Both the position numbers and the translations under genes were made by a program. A stretch of DNA of 64,000 nucleotides from Gnetum montanum (taxonomy: Eukaryota > Streptophyta > Gnetopsida > Gnetales > Gnetaceae). Numbering within the stretch: the stretch's first letter is position 1; every line of letters starts with the position of its first letter. Shown here piece after piece: positions 11,860 through 23,782 of this stretch. The stretch is from positions 118,076 through 182,075 of the forward strand of contig MNCI01027250.1 in the NCBI GenBank assembly GCA_015680685.1, written 5' to 3'. The notes under the pieces were generated by a model. That model ran no database searches, was not told the DNA's origin, and was given only the letters and a program-made list of their open reading frames with translations.

Positions 11860-14431
11860 GGCCAACCTTAATCCAATTAGTAATGACATGCGTCAACATG
11901 ACCATGTGCATTGAATGTGGCCTTTGGTTTGAAGGGAGTTCTGAAGTTTTGGATGATGGTGAGGCCTTTGGAGAGTTAGCTGCTTGTGACTACAAGGACT
12001 TGGTTGGACTTTTGATCCTAAAAGAAGGTTTCTTCTTTATGCGGTTGTCCAAACCAACAATAGGATGAGGATTAACAACCCTTGTAGTGTTACATTGTTG
12101 CGACTGGGCAAGGAGCTCATCATGCATGGCTAGTGCAAGTGGTAATGGAGTTAAGGATGGAAGAGATGTAGCCAAATGAGAAGGATAGTATGTTTGTGGA
12201 ACATCATCCCTAGGAGAAGGAGTTCTATAATACTCATGGGCTTGGTAGTAAGGTTGGGGAGCAACGTAACTACTATAGTCATGCAGAGAGATTGGTTGTT
12301 GTACATAGTATCCATATAGGTCAAGTTGACGGTAAGGGTACTGTTGACATGGTGGTGGCATTCCCCATGATTATGGGTGTTGCCACTATTGGTATTACTC
12401 ATTTGGTTATGGTGGAGTTCCACCTAGATAATACATCAAGGGTTGGTGGAACTGCCTTGGGTTACCTTGGGGATAAGGTAACCTTTGGGATGTTTTCCTT
12501 CTATTTAATCGTGGGTTGAGTGGATACACCGCAGACTCGTGCAAATGTGATATTATAGGGCAACATCCCTTAGGATAGTCATAATGGCATATCTCACATC
12601 CACCATCATTGTCTGTATCTGAATCCACAACCTCTTTGATGATGATAACTTTTCCCTTACCTTTGTTACATGCATATTTAGCCTCTCTCTTTGTTCTCCT
12701 TTCTCGATCACTACCTTCCTCTCTAAACTCCTGTACTATTTTGAGAACTATTTGAAATCTATTATCTAGGGAGTCCCACATTTGGTCCAGCTTTGCTGAT
12801 ACTTCTGATACAAGTTTTTGAATGGAAAAGGTTTTCCTATTCACCATCTCTTCAAGTGGTGACTCTTCTTCATCCTCACAAAATCTAACTCCCTTCTTCT
12901 AGAGGGAAGGATCTCTATTATATTCTTTTGCACTCTCTCTTTTTCTTAACTCACCTTTCTATTTAGCAACTTGCTCCAATAATCATTGTACTTGATGAGC
13001 CCTAACCTTAGATAGCCTTCCTTGGATATAAGTCCAAAGGTTTCTTCATGTTTCATGCCTAAGCCCATCTACGAGATGACGTAGTTGTTCCCTTTGTGAG
13101 TAACCATGGCCTAGGCAATGATGTAATAGTGCATAATATTTGCCCATGGTAGCATCCAAGGGTTCATGTCCTCCTTGTTTCCATCCTTGGATTTTCTTTC
13201 ATAGGTTGGACACTCGTGAGTATGTTTGATACTTATTTTTGAACAATCTTAACATGGTACTCCATTGGCAAATGGATTCTAGTTCTAAGGACTAGTACCA
13301 ACTTTCCGCTTCCTTCATTAGTGTCTGTGGAAACAACTTGAGTTTTTTCCAGTCGTTTTCTATGTTTTGCAAGGCACATGCATCATGAAATGAATGTAAA
13401 TGCTTTTGAGGATTAGCTTTGTATCCCTCTTCAAATCATGGGATAGTGTTCATATCCAATATGTTGATCCTACTATCTTTTTGGTGCCTTGTTGGGATTC
13501 TAACAGCCTCAGTTATATCTAGCATACTTTGGGTAGCAAGCAGGGGTTCATCATGATCGTATTGTCTATGGTGTCCATGATTTCTATGTTGTTCCCTACT
13601 CTCCCTCCTTTCATAATGAGTTTCTCTAAAATTTCCTCATCCCCTTTCTTGGCTACTTTTTCTATGATTCCTATTTTGCTTACCATTATCCTCAGGGTCT
13701 TTTTCCTTGCGACTATGTCTAGATAGTAAAGGAGAGGGTGAAGGAGATGATGAAGGTGAAGAAGAAGGAGGACCATCATCATGATGGTGCCTACTTCCTT
13801 CTCTTTGGTGGTCACAGCCTTGATCAAGTTTATGATTAGAATGTCCATCTTTTTCATGTGTTCATGTTCCTTTTTCAGACTCTTTGTGTCTATCGGTACT
13901 AGAATCCAAGTTATGGATAGTTGAGTGAAGATTCTGATACACAACCCCTTAACCGAAGTTAATGGGAGGAACATCATTGTGTGGGAGACCTCTTAAGGTA
14001 GGTTCACCACCCTCATTTTCACCTATGACATATGGGACATTTTGAGATAACTTCCCCTTCATGGATTCATGATGTTGCTCTTGTTGTAAATCCCTTTGAC
14101 ATTATGCCTCCATGGTTCGATACTCTCTCGAGTCATGATCATGCACAATGTACTCTAGTTGTAAGTGTTGCATACCAATTCGTGTGAGAGCACGAAGAAG
14201 CATGTTCGGGACTGAGCTATCGGGAGGTAACACTATGTTATCTTCTAAATCATGCCAACATAGTTGTTCATCCTGGTGGAGGATAAAGGTAAAGTTTGGT
14301 ATATACTCATTCGAATAAACGTATATCACATGAAACTATTGAGGAACTGGTAGATTATCGTTTGTACTATGCCTTCAATTGTTCCTTGTATTGGACCTAG
14401 GAGGTGAAACACTCTCGTAAGAAGGAGACAT
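11860..14431 (-). pseudogene. Element 2 gag remnant
   Basis: The start codon is probably at 14,431, reading MSPSYESVS, and the same start context is found in element 4 at 38,308. The central part, about 13,420-12,980, is a retrotransposon gag domain with WYQSLELESICQW and GYSQREQLRHLVDGL. A basic, charged region follows with MVNRKTFSIQKL (about 12,847). A Cys-rich patch (CEICHYDYPKGCC, about 12,560-12,600) resembles a nucleocapsid knuckle, and a Tyr/Pro-rich linker ends at about 11,990. There are several stops and frameshifts. In the family, gag forms the particle and binds RNA. Confidence 0.82.
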
Positions 14432-14546
14432 AATTTTCTATTCAATGTGCAATACTTTTCATTTCACTAATTCTAAGATAACCAACCCTAAGGGTTCATT
14501 CCAATGATGTGAGAACTTCCTAAGTTCCAACTAGCACACAAAAAAA

Positions 14547-14566
14547 GTCCCTGGCAACGACATCAA
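14547..14566 (-). other. Element 2 primer-binding site (tRNA-Asp type)
   Basis: Reading the - strand inward from the LTR gives TTGATGTCGTTGCCAGGGAC. This resembles the complement of the plant tRNA-Asp 3' end, TGGCGCCGTTGCCGGGGA, which Athila elements are known to use. A few C-to-T type changes separate them. Confidence 0.8.
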
Positions 14567-15405
14567 TGATGAGTGGCAAGGTACTCCTATGCTCAACCAT
14601 ATGAATACAAGCGTACACACATGATCTAGTTGAATTCCAAGGACTAGGTGCTTATGTGCCTTTACAAAAACCGGGCAAGTTAGTCAATCATTGTCTTCCC
14701 AAGTTTACTTGTATAGCGTGATTGTATGGTTAAGTAAACTTGAGGTATATGATTTTTATATATTTTCTGATGTTTTATGTCTTGGTGCTAAAAAGGGAGA
14801 AGTGAACTAATTAAGTAACTAATTCAATTTAAATAATCTACTATACTCTAACTACTCCTAACACCAACATCCATTCCCACTTGCCATACACATCCTGAAC
14901 TAGTGCAACACTACTAGGATTACCAAACGCTAATCGTTATTGGGTTACCAAGTGTTCCATGCATGCTTGAAGTGGTCGTACTAAGTGTGCTTACTTGGGG
15001 GAGTTAACAAGGAGAGAGAGAGAACATTAATTAACTAAGGAAAGAATTAAATAACATTAAATAAGCTATTTTGAATGCTGCAAGGTTTATCACAAAGTTC
15101 ATCTTTATTTCCGACCACAAGGTGTGCTCAAGTACATAATGCTCGAATAAAGATCCGTTTGCTTTATGACTCCTACTATGGGCACTTAGAAATAATTCTA
15201 ACTCTCAGGAGGGAGAAACGCAAGAGTTTGGGTAAGGGACTAAGACTATTTAACTAACTATTGCCAAACCAAGTGTGCCCATCTCTTATTTATAGGTGAC
15301 AAGACAGGCCTCGATATTGGATGTCCAATATCGCTTGGAAGTCTCCAATATCGCGTGCCTGATAAAACGGATGCAATATTGTGGCCACGATATTGCGGCT
15401 CATCA
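14567..15405 (-). repeat. Element 2, 5' LTR
   Basis: The + strand copy starts TGATGAGTGGC and ends GGCTCATCA, giving inverted TGATGAG/CTCATCA termini. The PBS adjoins its inner edge. The U3 end near 15,300-15,400 has the same series of GATATT/GATATC-type palindromes as the other LTRs of this family, several with single-base changes, and a TATA-like stretch near 15,287-15,297. Confidence 0.92.
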
Positions 15406-15410
15406 GTGGC
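15406..15410. repeat. Target-site duplication, right copy (element 2)
   Basis: GTGGC follows the CATCA end of the right LTR. Removing element 2 and one copy of this pentamer restores the reading frame of the element 1 integrase zinc finger. Confidence 0.9.
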
Positions 15411-16440
15411 CTAAGATGAAGCAAGAGATAGCTGAATTTTTTTCTAAATGTTTAATTTGTCAACAATGTAAAGTTGAAGATTAGAAACCAAAAGGACTAC
15501 TTCATGTTCATAACATATCTCAATGGAAGTGGATGATTATTAGCATGGATTTTATTTTAGGATTACCAAAGACAAGAAGGAAACAGGATGCTATATTGAT
15601 TATGGTAGATTTATTAACAAAACCATTTCATTTTCTTACTACTCACTTCACTACAACCACTAAATTAAATATAAGTCTTGCTTATCATCCTCAAATGGAT
15701 GGGAAAATAGAGTGAGTAAATAAAATCTTAGAAGACATGCTCCAAGCTTGTACACTTTAATATAACAAAGATTAAAATGAAATTTTTCCTTTAGTAGAAT
15801 TTGGATATAACAATAGTTATCAAACAAGTATTAAAGCTTCTCTTTATGAGATACTTTATCGTGGACCATGTCAATCATCAATTTATTAGACTAATATGGA
15901 AGATAAAATGTAGTTAAATATAGACTTTTTTGATCAAACCAAAGTGTAGGTTTGCACAGTTCATGGATATATTAAGGCTAGTTAAGATAAATACACTAAG
16001 TATGCTAGCTTTAGAAGAAGAACTCTTGAATTTCAAGTTGGTGATTATGTCTTCTTGAAAGTAGATTTGACAAAATGCCTCTTGATATTTTGGTAGAAAG
16101 ACAAGTTAGCTTTGATATATGTAGGTCCATTTGAAATAATCAAGAAGACTAGAACAGTAGCATATCAATTAGCCTTACCACCATGTTTAGGAGGAATTCA
16201 TAATGTCTTTCATATTTCTCTCTTAAAGAAGTATGTTCTAGATGAAAATCATGTTATAAAATGAAAAGAAATAGATGTACAACAAAATATTACTTATTAA
16301 GAATATCCCATAAGAAAGTTTAGATAGAAAAGAAAGATAACTATATAGTAAAGTAATTTCTATGGTGAAATTTCTTTGGTAAGGACATGGGAATCAAGGG
16401 GTAACTTGCGAAGCTAGTTCATTCTAAAGAAGTAGTAACC
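15406..16440 (+). pseudogene. Element 1 integrase 3' part and chromodomain-like tail
   Basis: Reading resumes with the zinc-finger cysteines, then WKWMIISMDFILGLPKT, which contains the first catalytic Asp. The segment that should carry the second catalytic Asp (S-D-R-G block) is missing: FLTTHFTTTTKLN runs straight into AYHPQMDGKIE, which holds the catalytic Glu region. This suggests an internal loss of roughly 50 codons. After the GPFEII-like C-terminal fold (about 16,120), the stretch near 16,290-16,420 with ISLVRTWESRGNLR resembles the chromodomain found at the end of chromovirus integrases. The chromodomain call is less certain than the integrase. Confidence 0.8.
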
Positions 16441-17260
16441 ATAGGAAAAGGAGAAACCATCAAAACTAGAAAGAAAGGGATTATGATTGCTAGAAATTAT
16501 TTAAAGACTTTTAAAAAAAATTTGAGTATTTTTTTATAAATTTTTATTATCTATCATTTTCTTTTTTGTAGAATATATACTAATTAAATAATTTTTTCAA
16601 ATCTAGCACTCGTACTTTTGTAATATCAGCCAATTAGTTAGTTAATTAGTGTCACCTTATCAATTTTGTAAGGAAAATATATCCCTCTTTCATAAACTTA
16701 ACTTGAGTTTTTAGTTAGTCATGAAGGTACGATGAATAAAAAATCATGGTTGTGAAATACTATCATGCAATGTTAGAGACGAGACATCTCCCGAGGTAGT
16801 TATGATTATAAATATGCATCCACTAGCTATATGTATGGATTCTTTTGGTTGCATAATAGGAAAACTCTATTAGTGTATTTTTTGAATCTTGTAGTATTAT
16901 TGGTAACTTTTTGTAGCACAGGCTGAGTCCATTGTATGAAATATCTATTCAAGTAGATTGTATCTAGATGTATTTCATGATAGCAATAAAGAGAAAGATG
17001 GATTTCCTTTCATTATAGAACTATAACTTAATATAGATTTATTATTTTTTTTTTCCATTTACTTTTCTCTACCATTTATTCTACATTGACACAATGATCC
17101 TTGTAGCTTATTGCTTGTTATGCCATGCAACAAATTTTTTTGATAATTCCAATAGTTAATGCATATATATAGAAATTTGATGATGGTTTAGGAAATGGAT
17201 ACTCATCACCCTAGGATATTTTAGAATTTATTCTTATATTTAGTTAATTAGATAATTATT
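16441..17260. other. AT-rich DNA downstream of element 1
   Basis: No gene is seen. If element 1 kept a 3' LTR it should be here, but I found no matching copy upstream of its gag. The only structure is one copy of a 34-bp direct repeat at 16,749-16,782. Confidence 0.5.
16749..16782 (+). repeat. 34-bp direct repeat, copy 1
   Basis: An exact match occurs at 17,714-17,747. A third, partial copy including the preceding AATCATGG begins at about 17,758 and runs to about 17,780. Confidence 0.85.
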
Positions 17261-17267
17261 TTAGCTA

Positions 17268-17430
17268 TTTGGCTTGGTGGATAGCAAAATAGGGTTTAAG
17301 ATGTTGGGTTCTCAACTAGAAGGTCATGAGTTTAATTCCAAACCACCAATAAAAGGGACCATCATTTGGAGTGATAGTAAGATACTTGTTTCTCAAGTTG
17401 AAGAATTGGATTCAAACCTAAGTGCATCCA
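17268..17430 (+). repeat. Possible tRNA-derived SINE fragment
   Basis: TGGCTTGGTGGAT at about 17,270 resembles a pol III A box. AGGTCATGAGTTTAATTCC at 17,321-17,339 resembles a B box (GGTTCGANTCC) at a tRNA-like distance. A second B-box-like GGATTCAAACC lies near 17,408, suggesting a dimer. No clear 3' tail or duplicated target site was found. Confidence 0.35.
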
Positions 17431-17713
17431 TTTAAGAGGTTAATTTTTCATTCATCTACCAATCATCTAAAGATCCCACTTCATGGGATGAACATTGTGG
17501 TTTCCAATGATGATTCCTTTTAGATAATTATATTTAATTTTCCTATTTTCATATAGATTAGAACCATGGTCAAATTAAAATCAATTATCATATGTCTTAA
17601 CTATAATTTACCATATAAGTAAAATGGATCATTACAAGTCTAGTTAGGAGGACAATGACTTGTGATCCCTTAACTAAAGTAAATACTATTAGTAACCCAT
17701 TCAAGGATTATTT

Positions 17714-17747
17714 GTTGTGAAATACTATCATGCAATGTTAGAGACGA
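17714..17747 (+). repeat. 34-bp direct repeat, copy 2
   Basis: It is identical to 16,749-16,782. The partial third copy follows within 15 bases, so this locus looks like a patchwork of copied pieces. Confidence 0.85.
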
Positions 17748-17779
17748 TGATAGTATTGAATCATGGTTGTGAAATACTA

Positions 17780-18360
17780 TGAGGGAATTGCTATCCCAAC
17801 ATGCTAGTGATCTATGGCAAAAAAAAGGATTACTAAATATGCCAAAAGATAAGCTTTAATGGGAGCACAATTAGAGAATCCAAATCATACGTCCCAAAGC
17901 CTTAGCTTACCATGTATAGATATATAGATGATCAACTCATGTATTTCATGAACAATATGATGTAGACCCTTGCTAAGACTCTTGGTAAGATGGGCCAAAA
18001 TTATTCCAAGCTTTCACAATAATAGAATAGGATTATGTAGAGGCTCTCTTGAGCCAACATTCTATGTTTAGATAAGTCCCTTCATATCTTAGATGTGTAT
18101 CCCACTAGGACTCCTACATGATCATTTGAGGAGCACACTTCTCATTGGAAAGCCTCAAATATGGGTTCATCTAGGGGTCATGACTCAAATAGGTCAAAGG
18201 ATTCAAATGAGAAGATTTAGTTATTTAATGAGACACCACAACATTGGGAGTAGTGGGACTATGAGAATCAACCTTATAGCTCTTATGCCTTTAAGTAACA
18301 TGAGATATATGTGGAGAGAAAGTAATCTTCCAAACACTTGAGGATAAATGATGATCCATT
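17780..18360 (+). other. Unidentified, possibly former coding stretch
   Basis: Longer open segments occur here, including 18,093-18,341. An alternative frame near 18,170-18,320 is rich in Ser, Asn and Tyr and vaguely recalls a retrotransposon gag linker. There is no diagnostic motif and I cannot assign it. Confidence 0.2.
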
Positions 18361-21300
18361 TATTAAAATATCCCATGTTTTTAGATGCTTGGTTATTTTA
18401 TCTTTATGCTTGAGTCTTGTATTTGGTAATGATTGGATGTGTGTGTTACAATGTGGCAATGATGTTTGTAGTTAGATTACCATCTTCATGTATATCTATA
18501 TTTGATGTATTTTAATATTTCATGTTCTATATGTTATGATGATATTAATATATTTTTTTAGCTATGTTCCTTTCTATGGTATTTATTACCAATGTATTTT
18601 ATTCAATATATGTTCATTCACCTTGTGCGTGATTTATGATAAGTTCTCATGGAGGTAGAGGTGGAAGCATGGCATCGTTTGACATTAATAATGGTGTGTG
18701 CATTATTTTTTGTGAGAGATAACCTTATTTTAGTTTATTTTATTTTTATGATATTTTGTTAAATTAATAAGCTTATGTTATGGCATTATAATTAATTTGA
18801 TTTAGCTTTCCATGAATGGATGAGCTACATGAGTTACAAGGATTGTGGAAGATTGCTTTTTGCATATCATTACTTAAAATAATTGGCTTATTTATCCTCT
18901 ACATGATTTTTGGGAGTTTTTATTAAAAATACCATAACTCCCTTATCTAAGCACCATAACATCTAATTTCTCTAAGGATATCTATTATTAGATTTCGAGC
19001 TTATGATAGTGTAAGAATATTTCATTGGTTTGAGATCATGAGTAACATGATATCTGTAGCTACGCTTCTTGTATGGTGTGAATTTTTGTACTTATTGTAG
19101 GTGATTAGCCTTGGATTCTTTTTAGTTTATTAAATTATTAGGATTTATGCACATTTGCATGGGTGGATACTACTGCATTTTCATAGACCTATAGAATTTA
19201 TCTACAAATTTTAGATTTTTCCTTAACCGCTAGAAAGGAGCTTTTACCATAATTTAATTTGTTACTGGATTATTATATTTACTATTTTCTTTTCCTTATT
19301 TCTAACATGGTTTTTTAATATTATTTTTATCAACAATATTTAGTATTGGGTCTTGCCTTCAATGGATAACATGTATAATTTTGGAATTTTAATTTACTAT
19401 ATTTTCCCCTTACTGTTAGATTTTATTTTCATGCATTTCATCATTTTTGGATTAATGGGATTGTGAAAATCATTTCATCTCACTTTGGGAATTTATTTAT
19501 TACTCTACATATAGTATTTTGAATTTCATCTCATTTACTCTAGCATAAGATCCTTTAAGTTCCATTAGTTCAAGAAATTACTCCTTATAAATTTGTAGAT
19601 TTCATTGATTCGTTAAAGATAAGATCCCACTTTGTTGATATTGTTTTCTTTCTATATTTCCTTCATTTTTTATGATTATTTGCTTATTGAGCCATGATTC
19701 CTTTTTCCCTAGTATCCTTGGAAAGTACCATGTGTTTATGTTTTCTTTCAATTATTTTAGCTCTTGTTCCTCTCATACTAGACATCTTTCCCACATGCTA
19801 GGAATCTCATCAAGATGTATTCATGGCTAACAAGATGTCTTCCTAGTAAATTAGATGTCTTTATTAACTATAGGATATCCTTGGGAAGACGTCTTCCCTA
19901 GTTACAAGACATCTTATGATTTTGAAAGATGTCTTTCCTATGTTTTCTTACAAAACAAGATGTCTTTCCTACTAGGGGATGGAAAATGTCTCTTTCAAAG
20001 TGTAAAACTTCAATGTGTCTTCAAATAGGTCTCTATTGATTCCATAACACCTTGAACTTATCCTAAACTCACTCAATCTTATCTAAAATCTTGAATCCCT
20101 CATCAAAACTTCAAGTATTGAGTTTTTATGTACTCTAATTTGAGAAAGATCATTTGGTTTGGACAATATCATTATTAACTCATGGCATCTATTATCGTCC
20201 TTCTTTGTCTTTTATTATTGCCATAATTATATGAATTTGTTAATTAGAATGGATTTTATGGCATGTTAGTTTCAATTTAGTGTTGTTTGGTGGACCCTCT
20301 TGTATTGTTGGACATTTTCATTTTGGTTGTGTTCCTTCACCATAAATGTTTGTTTTTCCTTGATTGTATGCTCATATGGATGTGTGAATGTTAGAGATAG
20401 CATCATGTTGTGTAGCTAGTTAAAAATGGACTCCTTGGAGATGGTTGGTGATTAGCCCTCACTGAATGCACCAATGTGGCTTTTATTGTAGAACCCATGT
20501 ACACGAGGGGGTGATCCATGGCTTCTTGATCATTTGTTAATGTCTCTAGAATATTAGAGGTAATGTCCTAGGTGATACATTTACCACTAGTATATTTATG
20601 AACCTTAGAGGTGATGTCCTAGATGACACCTCTAGTTTAGTTGAGCTAATAATAAATCCATGTCTATTGTAGCTTAACTTTGGTTTGAGATTTGAAATTC
20701 ATCAAGTACACATGACAATATTTGACATATTTGAAACTAAGTGTAGTGTGTGCTAGCCTCTTTGCTTACAAGTTGGTGGGTGGAGTGGCATTTAGTTTGA
20801 TTAGTATTGTTTGGTACTTTGGTATTAGATAAACATGGTTATGTGCTCTTGGTTTTATGAATGCTTTATGCACACTAACATGTTTTTTAGTTTAAGAATG
20901 CCTCACCTAGCCATCATGAGATCTATCTACAATTTAGCTAGAGAATGTGCCAAGATTTCTCAATTATTGTATACCTGCTCTCTCTTTTATTTTTAAGTTA
21001 CCATGTCTAGGTGAAGTATGGAGGTATTTTGTGGTTTCACTAATTTAGAGATTTCATTTCATGTTTTTTTTTTCATTGTATATATTATTTGATATTCTTA
21101 TGTGAGACTGTTTAGTAGATATGTTTGGATGTTTCCCTCTATATTCCATATAGAGGGCTATGGGTTATGTATGGCTAGACCTACTATGATTCATGCTAGA
21201 TATTTTGTGAGAGTTTCATGTTAGATTTATGATAATATTTCTTTTTCATTTATTTTAGATTTTCAATTTATGATATTTAAATTCTTTCAGTTCATTTCCA

Positions 21301-23450
21301 ATTTTTAGCCTATACATTTATGTGGATTAATAAAATTATATTTCTTTCCTTTTCCTTCATTAGTCTTATTTCACTTTTCATATTTCTACCATGATCAATC
21401 ATTCATTAGGGGTTCTATATCCAACATAATGATCTCTAACCTAAGATTAAGAAGTAAGATGTTACATTTATTTAGGGATTTATGTTGAGTACCTTTGATC
21501 CTATCATACAAAATATTTATTAGTAACATTAAACCCATAGTAATTCCTTTTAATTAGTGGGATGTACCATTCATTAGTCGATATTCCTGGATCATAAAAT
21601 CCAAATTAATGCTTTTTCCCCATAAAAAATAAAAAATGGTGATTGAGGAACTAGTTGAGTAATCAAAGGATGAAGTAGTTACTAGTAGTAGTTTATTAGC
21701 AACAATGATGATAAGGAACAATAATATCAATTGATGAATCTTATTGTAGGCTTAAATGATATAGATTCCTAGGATTAACTGCCATGATAATTTCAAATTT
21801 TCATCTTTTTAGGTAAATTCTAGAAAAGAGAAAGATTTGAGAGGACCATATCCATGGATTTATTATTATGTATAACCATATTTTATGTTTTGTACATGGG
21901 TTTGGAAACTTAACATGCTCTATAATGCCTTTTATTCTATACTTTTTTGTAATTTAGCTTTTAGTTGATGTTTTATGTTATAGTAGTTTATTTTATTTAC
22001 TTACTTAACCAATAGAGAATACTTTATTTTGTTGGTAAGAATTAAAAATAATTATTCTTGAATATATTTTCTTTTACAATGCTCATTACTTTTCAAGAAT
22101 TTAAACATCATTAAAATAGGATATTTTTGATCAATGGCATGTTTTAGTGTGTTCAAACTTCAAAATGAATAAGGTTTCTTAGTCTTAATGGTCATGTGTG
22201 TAGACCTCAATTAAGTGGTTGACCATGGAACAATAATAAGAAGTTGGGAAGTTGTTTTCGATCAACTTGGAAGATTTAGGATGTGAGGTAGTGGATTTAG
22301 ATAAATTAAAATATTTTCTAGTATGTAAAGACAAAATTTATTCTTAATTGGTGGATTTCTATCTTTTTTTTGGGACATCCCATCCAAATTAGAGACAACT
22401 ATAAGGCGTACATCCAAGCCATAAATGGGATGATCTATGTATCTAATATGTGAAAAATAAAAGCTATATGAATCATTTTGTTATCTCTAGTTTCACTTGG
22501 AGTGGTTAGAACATTCAAAATAAATTTGCCTACAAAAGACGTTTCCTTAGTTATGTCTAATATTACTTACCTTGGCATTCTTCAATCCATAGCTACATGA
22601 AAGCATTCCTTCTCTATATATTCTCTTAGCACATTAGTATAGGGTAGAATTTTATCAAATTGGAAAGCTGCACCATAATTGCTCATCATCTCTCCAAAGG
22701 TTTAAAATGCTATTGGCTTATTGTTCACTTTCACCATATTGCATTTCATGTTTTTTTCTAGTACTTTCTTTTTTATATTTTGTTCTAGATTGTATGAGAT
22801 TAATATGTAGATTAGATTTCTAGATATCTACCTATAGTTTCATTTCTTTGTCACATTACTCTAAGGAGCTTGGGTTTTCTCAAAGAAAAAAAAAACCCAA
22901 TCCTAAGAGATTTTGCTTGGTGAATTCCAAGAAATTAGCAAGTGTTTAAATTTTTGCGCAAAGGAATTTTTGGTCTCTTATGAAAGAATTATGTTTGTTC
23001 TCATCCTTATGATGTTCTTGGAAGTTCAATGGGATATCAAGCTTTTTTTTCCTTGTGAGGAATGTGTACCATCTAAGGATCCACTATCATGGTGCTCTCT
23101 ACCATTGTTTTTCATTAAATAATATAGTAGTGTTAATCTAGTAAGTGTTTTTCTTTGTGATTTTTTAATTAATTAATTTTGAAAAATTGTTTTTAAATTT
23201 TGAATTTTATTAGAAATCAATTAATTCTCTCCTTTTAGTTTATTAATCCACATTCAAAACATTGTTTCAATTAGGTATAACTACTCAAATAAAGACTTTA
23301 AATAGTTGATTTAGACACATGCTTGAAGTAGTAGTTGATTGCTACAAATCACAAAATAAAACTTCTATAGCTTCACTATATTAATTAAAAAGATTCCATT
23401 AATATGTATATATATATATACAAAAAATTAGTATGGTAGAAATATGAATA
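18361..23450. other. Long AT-rich stretch without recognisable genes
   Basis: About 5 kb show no protein-like frame on either strand. Minor features are a cluster of AGATGTCT/AGACATCT/GACGTC motifs at 19,780-20,010, a short tandem pair with 51-bp period starting at 20,554 and 20,605, and a small hairpin at about 22,870-22,900. The 22,913-23,122 open frame has no recognisable feature. Confidence 0.55.
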
Positions 23451-23454
23451 TTTA

Positions 23455-23782
23455 GATGAATGTTGAATGTTATCAAAAGAGATAAATTGCATGACATAGA
23501 TATTAGAAGAATATCTGGAATGGCTTTTGTTTTAAATAATTCACAAGAATGGTAGCTTATATAGCTTGGACATGTGCAACGAAGATCAAAAAATGAGCTT
23601 ATAAAAAAGGTTGCTACATCAATATTCTAGAAAAGCAACTAAAAGGAAGACAAAAAAAGACATAGAAAAAAACCATTGAAGATATATTGAAGGAACTACA
23701 AATAAATAAAGATCAAATAGTTCATAGTGGTGAATGATGAAAAAAAATCATGTAGCTAGCCTCATTTTTTTTTTTTTTTTTT
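23455..23782 (+). mobile_element. 5'-truncated LINE, ORF2 C-terminal remnant
   Basis: The translation around LGHVQRRSKNELIKKV (about 23,570-23,620), then a Lys/Arg-rich segment and a final KKIM-LAS-like end near 23,735-23,760, matches the conserved tail of plant LINE reverse transcriptase ORF2 (WxGHVQRR ... WRxRIHVADP). Only about 300 bp remain and there are stops. An 18-base T run (23,765-23,782) follows directly; an A-rich tail would be more usual for this orientation. Confidence 0.6.

Larger units (their letters stand above)
5446..15405 (-). mobile_element. Element 2: near-complete Athila-type Ty3/gypsy retrotransposon
   Basis: This 9,960-bp element lies in the - direction with an 839-bp 5' LTR (14,567-15,405) and an 852-bp 3' LTR (5,446-6,297). 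It has a PBS of the tRNA-Asp type, gag, protease, RT, RNase H, integrase and a 2-kb post-integrase region. The protease motif DLGSSVNLIS and the RT motif FMDDFS are typical of the Athila lineage. Point mutations, frameshifts and clear LTR divergence make it an old, dead copy. It is inserted into the element 1 integrase and is the sister of element 4. Confidence 0.93.
2585..16440 (+). mobile_element. Element 1: decayed chromovirus-type Ty3/gypsy retrotransposon, interrupted
   Basis: Gag, aspartic protease, reverse transcriptase, RNase H, integrase and a chromodomain-like tail follow one another on the + strand in the order typical of plant chromoviruses. The element is split in its integrase by element 2: its own sequence is 2,585-5,445 and resumes at 15,406. 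Many in-frame stops and frameshifts make it non-functional. No LTR pair was recognised. The insertion of element 2 shows it was already resident when element 2 jumped. Confidence 0.85.

Noticed and set aside
15296-15484. An open frame joining the LTR of element 2 to the element 1 integrase
   Set aside because: It is a chance fusion across the insertion junction. Only the part after 15,405 is integrase; the first part is antisense LTR sequence.
19780-20010. Repeated short phrases suggesting a CRISPR-like array
   Set aside because: Unit lengths and spacing are irregular and this is plant nuclear DNA. The motifs are short palindromes, not repeat-spacer units.
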